A stretch of 17,944 nt of DNA from Roseomonas sp. (GCA_020249415.1 JADCFR010000017.1:1-17944); one strand, 5' to 3'; shown: positions 1-8,023, numbered from the stretch's first letter. The notes: generated from the letters alone by a model not told the origin. Numbers and translations are program-made.

Positions 1-989
1 TGACCGGCGATGCTTCACTGAGGCGCCGGCCCATGAAGCGCGTGACCGACCCGCTTTCGGCAACGGGGGCGCAATTCTGGACCCGAGAGGGCGGGCGCCT
101 GCCGCTGGCGGTGCGCGGCGCCGCAGACCCGCTACCCTTGGATTACCGCCTGCCCGTCGCCTCGGCCCAGGTGAAAAGCGCCTGCCTGCTGGCGGGGCTA
201 TGTGCGCCCGGCATTACCCGCGTGGTGGAACCGGAACCCACGCGCGACCATACGGAAAACATGCTGCGCCATTTCGGCGCCATGGTGGCGGTGGAAGACA
301 CGGAAGAAGGCCGCGTGGTGCGCCTTGATGGCCAGCCGGAATTGAAGGCCGCGCCGATCAGCGTGCCGGGCGATCCTTCCTCAGCCTCCTTCCCGCTGGT
401 GGCAGCACTTCTGGTGCCGGGGTCACGCATCAGCCTGACGCAGATCGGGTTGAACCCACTCCGCACCGGGCTTTTCACCACGCTCCGCGAAATGGGCGCC
501 GCGCTCAAGATCGAAAACGCCCGGATCGAAGGCGGTGAGGCGGTGGGCGATATCATCGGCGAATACACCGCGCTGAAGGCCGTGGATGTGCCACCGGGCC
601 GCGCCCCTTCCATGATTGACGAATACCCGATCCTGGCCGTGGCCGCTTCCTTCGCGCGGGGCACCACGCGCATGCGCGGCCTTGCCGAACTCCGCGTGAA
701 GGAAAGCGATCGCCTCGCCGCCACCGCCGCGCTGCTCGAAGCCAATGGCGCCAAGGTGACAATTGAAGGCGATGACCTGCTGGTCCATGGCACGGGCGCG
801 CCACCCGCCGGCGGTGGCTTGGTCACCACGCATATGGATCACCGCATCGCCATGGCCGCCCTGGTGATGGGCCTTGCCACGCAAAACCCCGTCACCGTGG
901 ATGATGCGAGCTTCATTGACACCTCCTTTCCCGGTTTCGCCGCGCTGATGAACCGGCTGGCCGGGTCGGACGCGATCCGCCCGGCATGA
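1..989 (+). CDS. aroA: 3-phosphoshikimate 1-carboxyvinyltransferase (EPSP synthase), class II, 5' partial
   Basis: EPSP synthase transfers the enolpyruvyl group of PEP to shikimate-3-phosphate, the sixth step of the shikimate pathway, in the cytoplasm. The reading frame is open from base 3 and begins TGDASLRRRPM, an internal EPSPS motif, so roughly the first 115-120 residues lie upstream of the window; 328 residues are present. Numbering from that T, visible motifs are SAQVK (54-58), RDHTE (81-85), GDPSS (123-127), the catalytic-Asp segment MIDEYPILA (204-212), RVKESDRL (231-238) and DHRIAM (279-284). SAQxK and RDHTE are hallmarks of class II (CP4-like) enzymes, and overall similarity to the remembered CP4 sequence is high. 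The class II NxTR motif reads NPLR here. The stop codon overlaps the cmk start (ATGA), which indicates translational coupling. Identification is secure. Glyphosate tolerance cannot be judged because the PEP-site residues are outside the window. Confidence 0.96.
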   Translation, partial: TGDASLRRRPMKRVTDPLSATGAQFWTREGGRLPLAVRGAADPLPLDYRLPVASAQVKSACLLAGLCAPGITRVVEPEPTRDHTENMLRHFGAMVAVEDTEEGRVVRLDGQPELKAAPISVPGDPSSASFPLVAALLVPGSRISLTQIGLNPLRTGLFTTLREMGAALKIENARIEGGEAVGDIIGEYTALKAVDVPPGRAPSMIDEYPILAVAASFARGTTRMRGLAELRVKESDRLAATAALLEANGAKVTIEGDDLLVHGTGAPPAGGGLVTTHMDHRIAMAALVMGLATQNPVTVDDASFIDTSFPGFAALMNRLAGSDAIRPA

Positions 990-1630
990 AGCTGCCCGCC
1001 GGCACCGTCATTGCGGTTGATGGCCCCGCCGCTGCCGGCAAGGGCACGCTCGCCCGGCGCCTGGCGGCCGAGCTTGGCCTGCCTTACCTCGACACTGGCC
1101 TGCTCTATCGCGCCGTAGGCCGGCGCGTGCTGGATCGCGGCATAGACCCGCAGGATGCCCGCGCAGCGGAAGCCGAGGCCCGCGCGCTGACGCCCAAAGA
1201 CCTCGCGCGCAGCGATTTGCGCGGCTCGCTCGCGGATATGGCGGCCAGCAAGGTCGCCGCCATCCCTGCGGTGCGCGCGGCCCTGCTTGATTTCCAGCGC
1301 CGCTTCGGCGCCGCGCAAGGGGCTGTGCTGGACGGGCGGGATATCGGCACCGTGGTTTTCCCCGCGGCTCAGGTGAAGCTTTTCATCACCGCGAGTGTCG
1401 CCGAACGTGCCCGGCGCCGCTTTCTGGAACTGACAGGGCGCGGTGTCGCCGCCGACCCCGCCCAGGTGGAAGCGGAAATCCGTGACCGCGACGCGCAGGA
1501 CGCCAATCGCCCTGTCGCCCCCACGAAGCGCGCCGCAGATGCCTTCGAAATAGACACAACCGCACTGAATGCCGATGAAACCTTCAGCGCGGCACTGGCT
1601 TTCATCAGCAAAAAGCTTGATTCCGCTTGA
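986..1630 (+). CDS. cmk: Cytidylate kinase
   Basis: CMP kinase phosphorylates CMP and dCMP using ATP in pyrimidine nucleotide salvage and RNA-turnover recycling; it is cytoplasmic. The 214-residue product is close to the usual 215-230 for the family. It has an N-terminal P-loop GPAAAGKGT (13-21), the CMP-binding stretch LDTGLLYRAVG (about 36-46), and the family signature DGRDIGTVVFP (about 116-126) followed by a LID-like Arg-rich segment (ERARRRFLEL). The ATG overlaps the aroA stop by 4 bp, so no separate ribosome binding site is expected. The aroA-cmk-rpsA order is conserved in many proteobacteria. Confidence 0.96.
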   Translation: MKLPAGTVIAVDGPAAAGKGTLARRLAAELGLPYLDTGLLYRAVGRRVLDRGIDPQDARAAEAEARALTPKDLARSDLRGSLADMAASKVAAIPAVRAALLDFQRRFGAAQGAVLDGRDIGTVVFPAAQVKLFITASVAERARRRFLELTGRGVAADPAQVEAEIRDRDAQDANRPVAPTKRAADAFEIDTTALNADETFSAALAFISKKLDSA

Positions 1631-1709
1631 CGCGCCAAGCTGTCAGGGCCTAAGGACCCCCAAAGCGTCGCGGTGAGAATTGCGGCGCCGCCCGTTTTGG
1701 GCCGGCAAA

Positions 1710-1825
1710 GGGTGGTCCGTTATTCCGCCCGGAACCCTTGGGCCTTTCAGCGCATCGCGCCAGGGCCAAGCCGTGCTTCCCCTGCGGGTGGAAGGGCGCA
1801 GACCCAATCGCCGCTCCTGCGGCGC
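1710..1825 (+). promoter_or_regulatory. Structured rpsA 5' leader (three hairpins)
   Basis: The 215-bp cmk-rpsA gap contains three successive inverted repeats. The first is 1710-1737: GGGT..TCCG pairs with CGGAACCC, with a GG bulge. The second is 1776-1794: CTTCCCC pairs with GG-T-GGAAG around a TGCG loop, with one bulged T. The third is 1809-1824: CGCCGC-TCCT-GCGGCG, a perfect 6-bp stem ending 21 nt before the rpsA ATG. In E. coli the rpsA leader also folds into consecutive hairpins that let S1 bind and repress its own translation. A similar autoregulatory role is an inference; the E. coli-type GGA loops are not seen here. Promoter elements were not identified. Confidence 0.45.
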
Positions 1826-1845
1826 ATACAGGACACATAAACTGC

Positions 1846-3561
1846 ATGGCTACTGCCACCAGCCTCGCCAATGCTGGCGTGGAGGATTTTGCCGCACTTC
1901 TCGATGCCACGCTTGGCCCGGATACGGGTTTTGCCGGCTCGGTCGTGACCGGTCGCGTTATTCGCGTTGACGGCGATTTCGCCGTTGTTGATGTCGGCCT
2001 GAAAAGCGAAGGCCGCGTGCCGCTCAAGGAATTCGCCGCCCCGGGCCAGAAGCCCGAAGTGAAGCCCGGCGATGTTATAGAGCTTTTTGTCGAGCGTTAT
2101 GAAGACCGCGATGGCTCCATCGTGCTGTCGCGCGAAAAGGCGCGGCGTGAGGAAGCCTGGACCACGCTTGAAAAATCCCATCAGGCGGGTATTCGCGTGA
2201 ATGGCGTGATCTTTGGCCGCGTGAAGGGTGGCTTTACCGTTGATCTTGGCGGGGCGGTTGCCTTCCTGCCGGGCTCTCAGGTGGATATCCGCCCGGTGCG
2301 TGATGTGATGCCGCTGATGGGCAATGCGCAGCCCTTCCAGATCCTGAAAATGGATCGCGCGCGGGGCAATATCGTTGTCTCCCGCCGCGCCGTGCTGGAA
2401 GAAACCCGCGCCGAACAGCGGAGCGAACTGATCCAGGGCCTCAAGGAAGGCATGATCCTGGATGGCGTGGTGAAGAACATCACCGATTACGGCGCCTTTG
2501 TGGACCTCGGCGGCGTGGATGGCCTGCTGCATGTCACGGATATCGCTTGGCGGCGCATCAACCACCCGTCAGAAGCGCTGACCATCGGCATGCCCGTCAA
2601 GGTGCAGGTGATCCGCTTCAATCAGGATACGCAGCGCATCAGCCTTGGCATGAAGCAGCTGATGTCCGATCCGTGGGATGGTGTGGCGCTGAAATACCCG
2701 GTCGGTGCGAAATTCTCTGGCCGTGTCACCAACATCACCGATTACGGCGCCTTCGTGGAACTCGAAGCCGGTGTTGAGGGCCTCGTGCATGTGTCCGAAA
2801 TGTCCTGGACCAAGAAGAATGCGCATCCCGGCAAGATCGTTTCCACCTCAGAACAGGTGGATGTGATCATTCTGGACGTGGATGAACCGAAGCGCCGAAT
2901 TTCCCTGGGCCTCAAGCAGGCGCAGGGCAATCCGTGGGAATTGTTTGTGGAAGCGCATCCGGTGGGTTCCACCATCGAAGGCGAGATTCGCAACATCACC
3001 GAATTCGGCCTGTTCATCGGTGTTGGCGCGGAAATCGACGGCATGGTGCATATGTCCGATATTTCCTGGGACGAAGCCGGCGAAGCCGCGATGCAGCACT
3101 ACAGCAAGGGCCAGATGGTCAAGGCGAAGGTGTTGGATGTGGATGTCGAAAAGGAACGCATCTCGCTCGGCATCAAGCAGCTTCAGGCCGACCCGGCCGC
3201 CGAAGTGCTGGACCGTGTGCGCAAGGGTGATGTTGTCACCTGCGTCGTCACCAAGGTTGAACAGAACGGCATTGAAGTGAAGGTGGATGATGTGCTGACC
3301 GGCTTCATCCGTCGCGCTGAATTGGCCCGCGACCGTGGCGACCAGCGCCCCGACAAATTCGCCATTGGCGAAAAGGTCGATGCGAAGGTCACCGCCGTGG
3401 ACCGCGCCGCGCGCCGCCTGACGCTGACCATCAAGGGCAAGGAAGTGGAAGAGGAACGCGAAGCCATGCGCGAATATGGCTCAGCCGATTCCGGCGCCTC
3501 GCTCGGCGATATCCTGGGCGCGGCCATCCGCCGCCGCCGGGAAATGACCGGGGAAGAATAA
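1846..3561 (+). CDS. rpsA: 30S ribosomal protein S1
   Basis: S1 binds mRNA on the 30S subunit and promotes initiation on weak or structured ribosome binding sites. The 571-residue product has six S1/OB-fold repeats at about 31-97, 115-181, 202-268, 287-355, 374-442 and 461-528. Repeats 3-5 carry the clearest motif, NIT(D/E)(Y/F)G.F followed by G(L/M)(L/V)H(V/M)(T/S)(D/E). The start at 1846 (MATATSLANAG) was chosen over an upstream in-frame ATG at 1738. The extra 36 residues look like translated leader, overlap the leader hairpins and lack S1 similarity. An AGGA lies about 12 nt upstream of 1846, a weak Shine-Dalgarno as is usual for rpsA. The acidic/basic C-terminal tail after repeat 6 is typical. 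It is followed by an intrinsic terminator. Confidence 0.97.
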   Translation: MATATSLANAGVEDFAALLDATLGPDTGFAGSVVTGRVIRVDGDFAVVDVGLKSEGRVPLKEFAAPGQKPEVKPGDVIELFVERYEDRDGSIVLSREKARREEAWTTLEKSHQAGIRVNGVIFGRVKGGFTVDLGGAVAFLPGSQVDIRPVRDVMPLMGNAQPFQILKMDRARGNIVVSRRAVLEETRAEQRSELIQGLKEGMILDGVVKNITDYGAFVDLGGVDGLLHVTDIAWRRINHPSEALTIGMPVKVQVIRFNQDTQRISLGMKQLMSDPWDGVALKYPVGAKFSGRVTNITDYGAFVELEAGVEGLVHVSEMSWTKKNAHPGKIVSTSEQVDVIILDVDEPKRRISLGLKQAQGNPWELFVEAHPVGSTIEGEIRNITEFGLFIGVGAEIDGMVHMSDISWDEAGEAAMQHYSKGQMVKAKVLDVDVEKERISLGIKQLQADPAAEVLDRVRKGDVVTCVVTKVEQNGIEVKVDDVLTGFIRRAELARDRGDQRPDKFAIGEKVDAKVTAVDRAARRLTLTIKGKEVEEEREAMREYGSADSGASLGDILGAAIRRRREMTGEE

Positions 3562-3591
3562 TTCCCCGCGTTACGGCTAACCAACTATCAG

Positions 3592-3620
3592 CCCCGGGGC
3601 AGCAATGCCTCGGGGTTTTT
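3592..3620 (+). terminator. Rho-independent terminator of rpsA
   Basis: Stem CCCCGGGGCA (3592-3601) pairs with TGCCTCGGGG (3606-3615) over 10 bp with one G-U wobble. It is closed by a GCAA (GNRA) tetraloop and followed directly by five T (3616-3620). It lies 30 bp after the rpsA stop, ending the aroA-cmk-rpsA transcript. Confidence 0.92.
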
Positions 3621-3667
3621 CATGTCTACCCCTTGCCCCAAGGCGCGCCGCGCGCCACAAACAGCCC

Positions 3668-4576
3668 ATGTCCCTTGAAGCCGATCTCATCGCCGAACGT
3701 CGCCGCCTCTCCAGGCGGGTCACCTTTTGGCGTGCGCTTGCCGTGATTGGCGTCATCGCTGCGCTTGCGGTGATGTTCGGCAAAAGCAATCTCGGCGGAC
3801 TTGCGTCCAATGATCACGTACTGCGGCTGCGCATTGAAGGCACCATTCTGGAAGATCGCCGCCTGTTGGAAGTGATTGAAGAAGCCGGCCGCGATGCCTC
3901 CGCCCGCGCCCTGCTGCTGGTGATAGACAGCCCCGGCGGCAGCATGGCGGGCGGTGAGGCGCTCTATGGCGCGCTCAAGCGCTTTGCCGAGAAAAAGCCG
4001 CTGGTGGCGCTGATGGGCGGCACCGCGGCCTCTGCCGGCTATATGATCGCCATGCCGGCGCAGCATGTGCTGGCGCGGGAAGCGACCGTCACGGGCTCGA
4101 TCGGCGTTCTGCTGCAAAGCTTTGACGTGTCGGAGTTGCTGGCTCGGCTTGGTGTGCGCCCGGATATCCTGGCGACCGGCCCCTTCAAGGCGCAGCCCAA
4201 CCCCTTCCAGCCCATGACTGAGCAGGGCCGGGCGGAAATGATGCGCGTTTTGGAAGATTTGCACGGCCAATTCATCGGCATTGTCGCCAAGGGCCGGCGC
4301 ATGGATGAAGCGCGCGTGCGCCCGCTCGCGGATGGGCGGGTCTTTACCGGGCGCGAGGCGCTGCCCCTTGGCCTGATTGACGCCATTGGCGGAGAGGCCG
4401 AGGCCCGCGCCTGGCTCGCTGCCCAAAAAGGCGTCGCGGAAGCCCTGCCGGTGCGGGACCTTGAACCGCGCGACCGGGTGGAGAAATTCCTCAACCGCTT
4501 TGCCGGCAGCCTTATCCGGACGCTGATGACGGAATGGCTGGGCGTTGACGCCCCGCGGGCAGTCTGGCAGCGTTAA
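3668..4576 (+). CDS. sppA: Signal peptide peptidase SppA, short (36K) type, S49 family
   Basis: SppA is a membrane-anchored serine protease that degrades cleaved signal peptides, with the active site on the periplasmic side. The 302-residue product has one N-terminal membrane segment (about 18-38). The S49 domain follows: SPGG (88-91), the nucleophile motif GTAASAG with Ser122, and the general-base motif GPFKAQPNPFQPMT with Lys174, the Ser/Lys dyad spacing expected for the short form. The ATG at 3668 was chosen because the longer in-frame ATG at 3605 sits inside the rpsA terminator loop, and its 21 extra residues are translated terminator and spacer. The ribosome binding site is weak. The gene sits between rpsA and ihfB, a common alphaproteobacterial arrangement. 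Confidence 0.93.
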   Translation: MSLEADLIAERRRLSRRVTFWRALAVIGVIAALAVMFGKSNLGGLASNDHVLRLRIEGTILEDRRLLEVIEEAGRDASARALLLVIDSPGGSMAGGEALYGALKRFAEKKPLVALMGGTAASAGYMIAMPAQHVLAREATVTGSIGVLLQSFDVSELLARLGVRPDILATGPFKAQPNPFQPMTEQGRAEMMRVLEDLHGQFIGIVAKGRRMDEARVRPLADGRVFTGREALPLGLIDAIGGEAEARAWLAAQKGVAEALPVRDLEPRDRVEKFLNRFAGSLIRTLMTEWLGVDAPRAVWQR

Positions 4577-4701
4577 GCGGGGCAGTTTTCGTTTAGCGCA
4601 TTCATATTATGCGGCTTTACGGGCTTTGCTCCGACAGGAGAGGTTCAGGCGTCCCCCAATTCGGGCGCCGCACAAAAAAGCGCTTTGGGAGAAACCCCAG
4701 C

Positions 4702-5025
4702 ATGACGAGATCGGAACTGATCGCGCAACTCGCGGCAAGCAATCCGCATTTGCGCCAGGGCGATGTGGAAGCGATTGTGGCGACGATCTTTGGCGAGATC
4801 ACCGCAGCCTTGGCGCGTGGCGATCGCGTGGAATTGCGCGGCTTCGGCGCATTTTCCACGAAATCGCGCGAAGGCCGCACCGGGCGCAATCCGCGCACCG
4901 GAGAATCCGTGCCGGTCGAGGCGAAATCCGTGCCCTATTTCAAGCCCGGCAAGGAATTGCGCGAACGCATCAATGCCAAGAAGGCGCCCGCCCCTGCCAA
5001 GCGCGCCACAGCACGCAAGGCGTGA
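4702..5025 (+). CDS. ihfB: Integration host factor subunit beta
   Basis: IHF-beta pairs with IHF-alpha to bind and sharply bend DNA in transcription, replication and recombination. The 107-residue product begins [11 protein letters not shown] like E. coli IhfB. It contains RGFGAFS (46-52), the beta-arm signature GRNPRTGE (61-68) and the [11 protein letters not shown] ending (80-90). A Lys/Ala/Pro-rich tail of about 15 residues extends beyond the E. coli length. The start at 4702 is supported by a GGGAGAA Shine-Dalgarno (4687-4693) and by homology; an in-frame upstream ATG at 4609 adds 31 residues without family similarity. A TATTAT -10-like hexamer at 4605-4610 could belong to an ihfB promoter in the 125-bp gap, but no convincing -35 was found. 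Confidence 0.96.
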   Translation: MTRSELIAQLAASNPHLRQGDVEAIVATIFGEITAALARGDRVELRGFGAFSTKSREGRTGRNPRTGESVPVEAKSVPYFKPGKELRERINAKKAPAPAKRATARKA

Positions 5026-5075
5026 CGCGCTGAATGAGCTTCAGGTTTTTCCGTCAATTACATCAGTAGTGGCGC

Positions 5076-5131
5076 GCCATGCTGATCGCGCATGGCCATC
5101 CTGGCGCGATTATGCCTTGACGCGAAGGCAT
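5076..5131 (+). other. Pair of perfect hairpins between ihfB and lapA
   Basis: Two tandem inverted repeats fill the middle of the 148-bp gap. The first is GCCATGC (5076-5082) with GCATGGC (5090-5096), loop TGATCGC. The second is ATGCCTT (5112-5118) with AAGGCAT (5125-5131), loop GACGCG. Both are perfect 7-bp stems. Neither is followed by a T-run, so a classical intrinsic terminator is unlikely. They may stabilise the ihfB mRNA 3' end, act with Rho, or be protein sites. The rest of the gap shows no gene. Confidence 0.4.
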
Positions 5132-5173
5132 CACCGGGGATTGTGTGAGGCCTCGTTTTCCTAAGGCCCCGCA

Positions 5174-5479
5174 ATGCGCTGGTTCATCTTCCTGCCCCTC
5201 GCCATTCTGGTGGTGCTCTTCCTGCTCTCGAACCCGCAGAGCATCGAATTGCGCCTCTGGCCCTTTGATGTTGCCTGGACAGCCTCGGCAGCCATTGCCG
5301 TGCTGTCCATCGCTGCTGTCGCCTTTCTGCTGGGAGCACTGATTGCCTGGGCGGCGGCGGTGCCCGCGCGCCGGCGCGGCCGCGCCGCCGAACGCCGGGT
5401 GGTGGCCCTGGAAGCGGAGGTGAAGGCGCTCAACGCCACCAAGCAAGCCAGCGAAGAAAAGGCCCTGACCAAAGCATGA
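5174..5479 (+). CDS. lapA: LapA family (DUF1049) inner-membrane protein
   Basis: This is a small membrane protein of the lipopolysaccharide-assembly protein A domain family; in E. coli LapA, with LapB, takes part in control of LPS synthesis. The 101-residue product has two hydrophobic segments (about 3-19 and 37-62). The short loop between them carries the family motif [13 protein letters not shown] (20-32), and a basic ARRRGR stretch with a short charged helical tail (about 64-95) probably lies in the cytoplasm. Its stop overlaps the pyrF ATG by 4 bp. Only the fold and family are supported by the sequence; a LapB partner is not in the window. Confidence 0.85.
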   Translation: MRWFIFLPLAILVVLFLLSNPQSIELRLWPFDVAWTASAAIAVLSIAAVAFLLGALIAWAAAVPARRRGRAAERRVVALEAEVKALNATKQASEEKALTKA

Positions 5480-6183
5480 TCGCCCGCCCGCAAAGCGGCG
5501 CTGCCCGCATCATTCCCGCGCTTGATTCAGGCGATGCGGCGCGCGCCCAAAGCCTCGCCGAAACCCTGGCGCCGCATTGCGGCGTGCTGAAGGTGGGGCT
5601 CGAGCTTTTCACCGCTGCCGGCCCGGCCATTGTCAGCGCCATGGCGCGGCATCGCCCGGTGTTTCTTGATTTGAAACTGCATGACATCCCAAACACTGTC
5701 GCCGGTGCCGTGCGGTCCCTGCTGCCGCTGAAGCCCGCCATGATGACGCTGCATGCTGCGGGCGGTGCCGCCATGATCGCCGCCGCGCGGGCCGAGGCCG
5801 AAAAAGCCGGCGCCGAGCGCCCCATGCTGCTGGCGGTCACGGTACTCACCAGCATTGACGCCGCAACCCTGGCCAGCACGGGTGTCGCCGCCAGCCCCGC
5901 CGATCAGGTGCTGCGCTTGGCGCGGCTTGCGCTTGGTGCCGGGGCGGATGGCCTGGTCTGCAGCCCGCAGGAAGCCGGGGTTCTCCGCACCGCGCTTGGC
6001 CCTGCCCCCTTCCTGGTGGTGCCTGGCGTGCGCCCCGCTGGCAGCGCCGCGGGCGATCAGGCGCGCACCGCCACACCCGCCGAGGCCGTTTCCGCCGGGG
6101 CGGATTGGATCGTAGTGGGCCGCCCCATCACCGGCGCAGCAGACCCGGCCGCCGCTGCCGCTGCCATCGTGGCGGGGCTTTAG
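5476..6183 (+). CDS. pyrF: Orotidine 5'-phosphate decarboxylase
   Basis: The enzyme decarboxylates OMP to UMP, the last step of de novo UMP synthesis. The 235-residue TIM-barrel protein shows PALDSGD near the N-terminus (14-20), LKVGLELF (38-45, substrate Lys39) and the catalytic motif [11 protein letters not shown] (65-75) with Asp65, Lys67 and Asp70. The C-terminal phosphate-binding region reads VPGVRP and later WIVVGRPIT. The start ATG overlaps the lapA stop, so the two are probably co-translated. Three bases separate its stop from the trpF GTG start. Confidence 0.97.
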   Translation: MIARPQSGAARIIPALDSGDAARAQSLAETLAPHCGVLKVGLELFTAAGPAIVSAMARHRPVFLDLKLHDIPNTVAGAVRSLLPLKPAMMTLHAAGGAAMIAAARAEAEKAGAERPMLLAVTVLTSIDAATLASTGVAASPADQVLRLARLALGAGADGLVCSPQEAGVLRTALGPAPFLVVPGVRPAGSAAGDQARTATPAEAVSAGADWIVVGRPITGAADPAAAAAAIVAGL

Positions 6184-6186
6184 CCG

Positions 6187-6828
6187 GTGCTGGTCAAGAT
6201 TTGCGGCATCAGGGACGTGGCCGCACTGGATGCGGCACGCCAGGCAGGGGCGGATATGGTGGGGTTTGTCTTCTTCCCGCCCTCGCCCCGCGCCGTGACA
6301 GCCAATCAGGCGGGTGAGCTCGCGCGGTCCTACCGCAATGGACCAAAGCGCGTCGGGCTATTTGTGGACCCGGATGATGCCATGCTGGCCGCGACACTCG
6401 CCGAAGTGCCACTCGATATCCTGCAATTGCATGGCGAAGAAAGCCCGGCGCGGGCGGGTGATATCCGCGCCCGTTTCGGCAAGCCGGTGATGAAGGCGCT
6501 TGGCATTGCCAGCAAGGCCGACCTCGCGCATCTGCCCGAATACGCCGATCAGGTGGATTACTTCCTGCTCGATGCCCGCCCACCGGCCGGCAGCGCCCTG
6601 CCCGGCGGTAATGCGCTGGCTTTCGATTGGGCGCTGATGAAGGGCGAAAAACCACCGCGCCCCTGGCTGCTCGCCGGCGGGTTGACGCCCGCTAATGTAG
6701 TTCAGGCCATTACGGCCTCCGGCGCGCCGGGCGTGGATGTATCCTCGGGCGTTGAACGGGCGCGCGGCGTCAAGGACCCCGCCGCCATCGCTGCCTTCAT
6801 CGCTGCCGCGAAATCCGGGCGCGCGTGA
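6187..6828 (+). CDS. trpF: Phosphoribosylanthranilate isomerase
   Basis: TrpF catalyses the Amadori rearrangement of N-(5'-phosphoribosyl)anthranilate to CdRP in tryptophan synthesis. The 213-residue protein starts with GTG and has VKICGIRD (3-10) with catalytic Cys6, LQLHGEE (79-85), and FLLDARPPAG (126-135) with catalytic Asp129. The C-terminal phosphate-binding elements are LAGGLTPANV and VDVSSGVER. The GTG start begins the conserved LVKICG strand directly, leaving no room for a later start. The stop overlaps the MFS start (GTGA). The trpB and trpA genes that commonly follow trpF in Alphaproteobacteria are not here. Confidence 0.97.
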   Translation: MLVKICGIRDVAALDAARQAGADMVGFVFFPPSPRAVTANQAGELARSYRNGPKRVGLFVDPDDAMLAATLAEVPLDILQLHGEESPARAGDIRARFGKPVMKALGIASKADLAHLPEYADQVDYFLLDARPPAGSALPGGNALAFDWALMKGEKPPRPWLLAGGLTPANVVQAITASGAPGVDVSSGVERARGVKDPAAIAAFIAAAKSGRA

Positions 6829-8006
6829 CCGCGCCAGGGGAAGACGAGGCCACCGAAAAGGCCAAGATGCGCCGCGTTTTGGCGATTTTCGGCCCGGCCG
6901 TCTTTGCCGGCGCCTTTGCCACGCGCGTGACGGACCCGACGGTGGCCGAAATCGCCGGCGAATTCAGCGTGACAGCCGCCGAGGCCGCTTTGCTCGGCAC
7001 CGCCTATACCCTGCCCTTTGCTTTGGTTCAGCCGATCCTGGGGCCGGTTGCGGATTCCATCGGCAAGCGGCGGATTGTCATGATCTGCGTCGCGCTGCTG
7101 GGCGTCATGCTGCTGGCCGCCGCGGTTTCGGCGAGCTTTGGGTGGCTGATGGCCTTTCGTGCGGCTTCCGGCATGGCGGCGGGGGGCATGATGCCCCTCA
7201 CGCTTGCCATCATGGGGGATGCGGTATCGCTGAAATATCGCCAGGTGGCGCTATCGCGCATTCTGATCTTCGGCATTAGCGGGCAGATCGCGGGCGGTGT
7301 GGTGGCGGGCCCCATCGCCGCCATTGCCGGCTGGCGCGGCGTGCTGGTGGTTTGCGCCATCGCTGCCTTTCTTGGCCTGGTTGCGCTAATCCTGGCTGCC
7401 CGCGGCGCCCCGCGCGAAATCATGACGCGCTATGACCCTGCGGTCGCGCTGCAACGCTATCGCGGCATTATCGCCAACCCTGCCGCGCTGCCTTTGTTCG
7501 CCGCCGTCGCGGTGGAAGGCGGCCTGGTTTTTGGCGTCTTCCCCTTCATCGCGCCGCTGCTGATCGAACGTGCCATAGGCAGCACCATGGAGGCGGGCTT
7601 TGCCATTGGCGCCTTTGGCCTGGGCGGGCTGTTATTCGCTGCCCTGGTCGCGCCGCTACTGGCGCGCTTCGGCCAGGCCGGCGTGATTCGTATTGGCGGT
7701 GCGACGGGCGCCCTGGCGCTGACGGGCTTCGCCCTGGCGCCATCCCTGCTGGTGGCGATTTTGGCGGGCTTGGGCCTCGGGCTTGGCTTTTACATGATCC
7801 ACAACGCCATCCAGACCCGCGCGACCGAGCTCGCCCCCCAGGCGCGCGGTAGCGCCATGTCCTTGCATGCCTTCGCCTTTTTCGGGGGCCAATCGCTTGG
7901 CCCCATTGCCTATGGGCTGGGGGCGATGGTCTTTGGCCTGCCCGCCACGCTGGCGCTGGCGGGCGCCGCGATCATGGTGCTGGCGCTGCTTTTGGCGCGA
8001 CGCTGA
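6825..8006 (+). CDS. Major facilitator superfamily transporter, drug/solute efflux type
   Basis: This predicted inner-membrane transporter of 393 residues has about 12 hydrophobic segments. The loop 2-3 signature (MFS motif A) reads GPVADSIGKRR (73-83), the form seen in proton-driven efflux carriers of the AraJ/drug-H+ antiporter type. A charged cytoplasmic N-terminus (1-17) precedes helix 1. Translation from GTG 6825 overlaps the trpF stop (GTGA); an alternative ATG at 6867 (MRRVLAIFG) would also leave a full-length transporter. Co-transcription with trpF is likely, but a link to tryptophan or pyrimidine metabolism is only suggested by position. The substrate cannot be predicted. Confidence 0.88.
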   Translation: MTAPGEDEATEKAKMRRVLAIFGPAVFAGAFATRVTDPTVAEIAGEFSVTAAEAALLGTAYTLPFALVQPILGPVADSIGKRRIVMICVALLGVMLLAAAVSASFGWLMAFRAASGMAAGGMMPLTLAIMGDAVSLKYRQVALSRILIFGISGQIAGGVVAGPIAAIAGWRGVLVVCAIAAFLGLVALILAARGAPREIMTRYDPAVALQRYRGIIANPAALPLFAAVAVEGGLVFGVFPFIAPLLIERAIGSTMEAGFAIGAFGLGGLLFAALVAPLLARFGQAGVIRIGGATGALALTGFALAPSLLVAILAGLGLGLGFYMIHNAIQTRATELAPQARGSAMSLHAFAFFGGQSLGPIAYGLGAMVFGLPATLALAGAAIMVLALLLARR

Positions 8007-8023
8007 GGCGCCTTTTCGGCGCC
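8007..8023 (+). terminator. Possible terminator hairpin after the MFS gene
   Basis: A perfect repeat GGCGCC-TTTTC-GGCGCC starts at the base after the MFS stop codon. The stem is short and no T-run follows, so intrinsic termination is weakly supported; it could be a Rho-associated or mRNA-stabilising structure. Confidence 0.3.

Noticed and set aside
143..829. Long open frames antisense to aroA (and similar antisense frames under most genes)
   Set aside because: These are expected in GC-rich DNA with strong third-position bias; their translations lack domain features and the sense genes are certain.
1738..1845. Longer rpsA start at 1738
   Set aside because: It would translate the hairpin-rich leader; the S1 family N-terminus fits the start at 1846.
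2476..2753. Exact 23-base DNA repeat, 2476-2498 and 2731-2753
   Set aside because: It encodes the same NITDYGAF motif in S1 repeats 3 and 4; protein-level domain conservation explains it.
3605..3667. Longer sppA start at 3605
   Set aside because: The codon lies in the loop and 3' arm of the rpsA terminator, and the added residues are not SppA-like.
4609..4701. Longer ihfB start at 4609
   Set aside because: The extra 31 residues have no IHF similarity; the Shine-Dalgarno and family N-terminus fit 4702.
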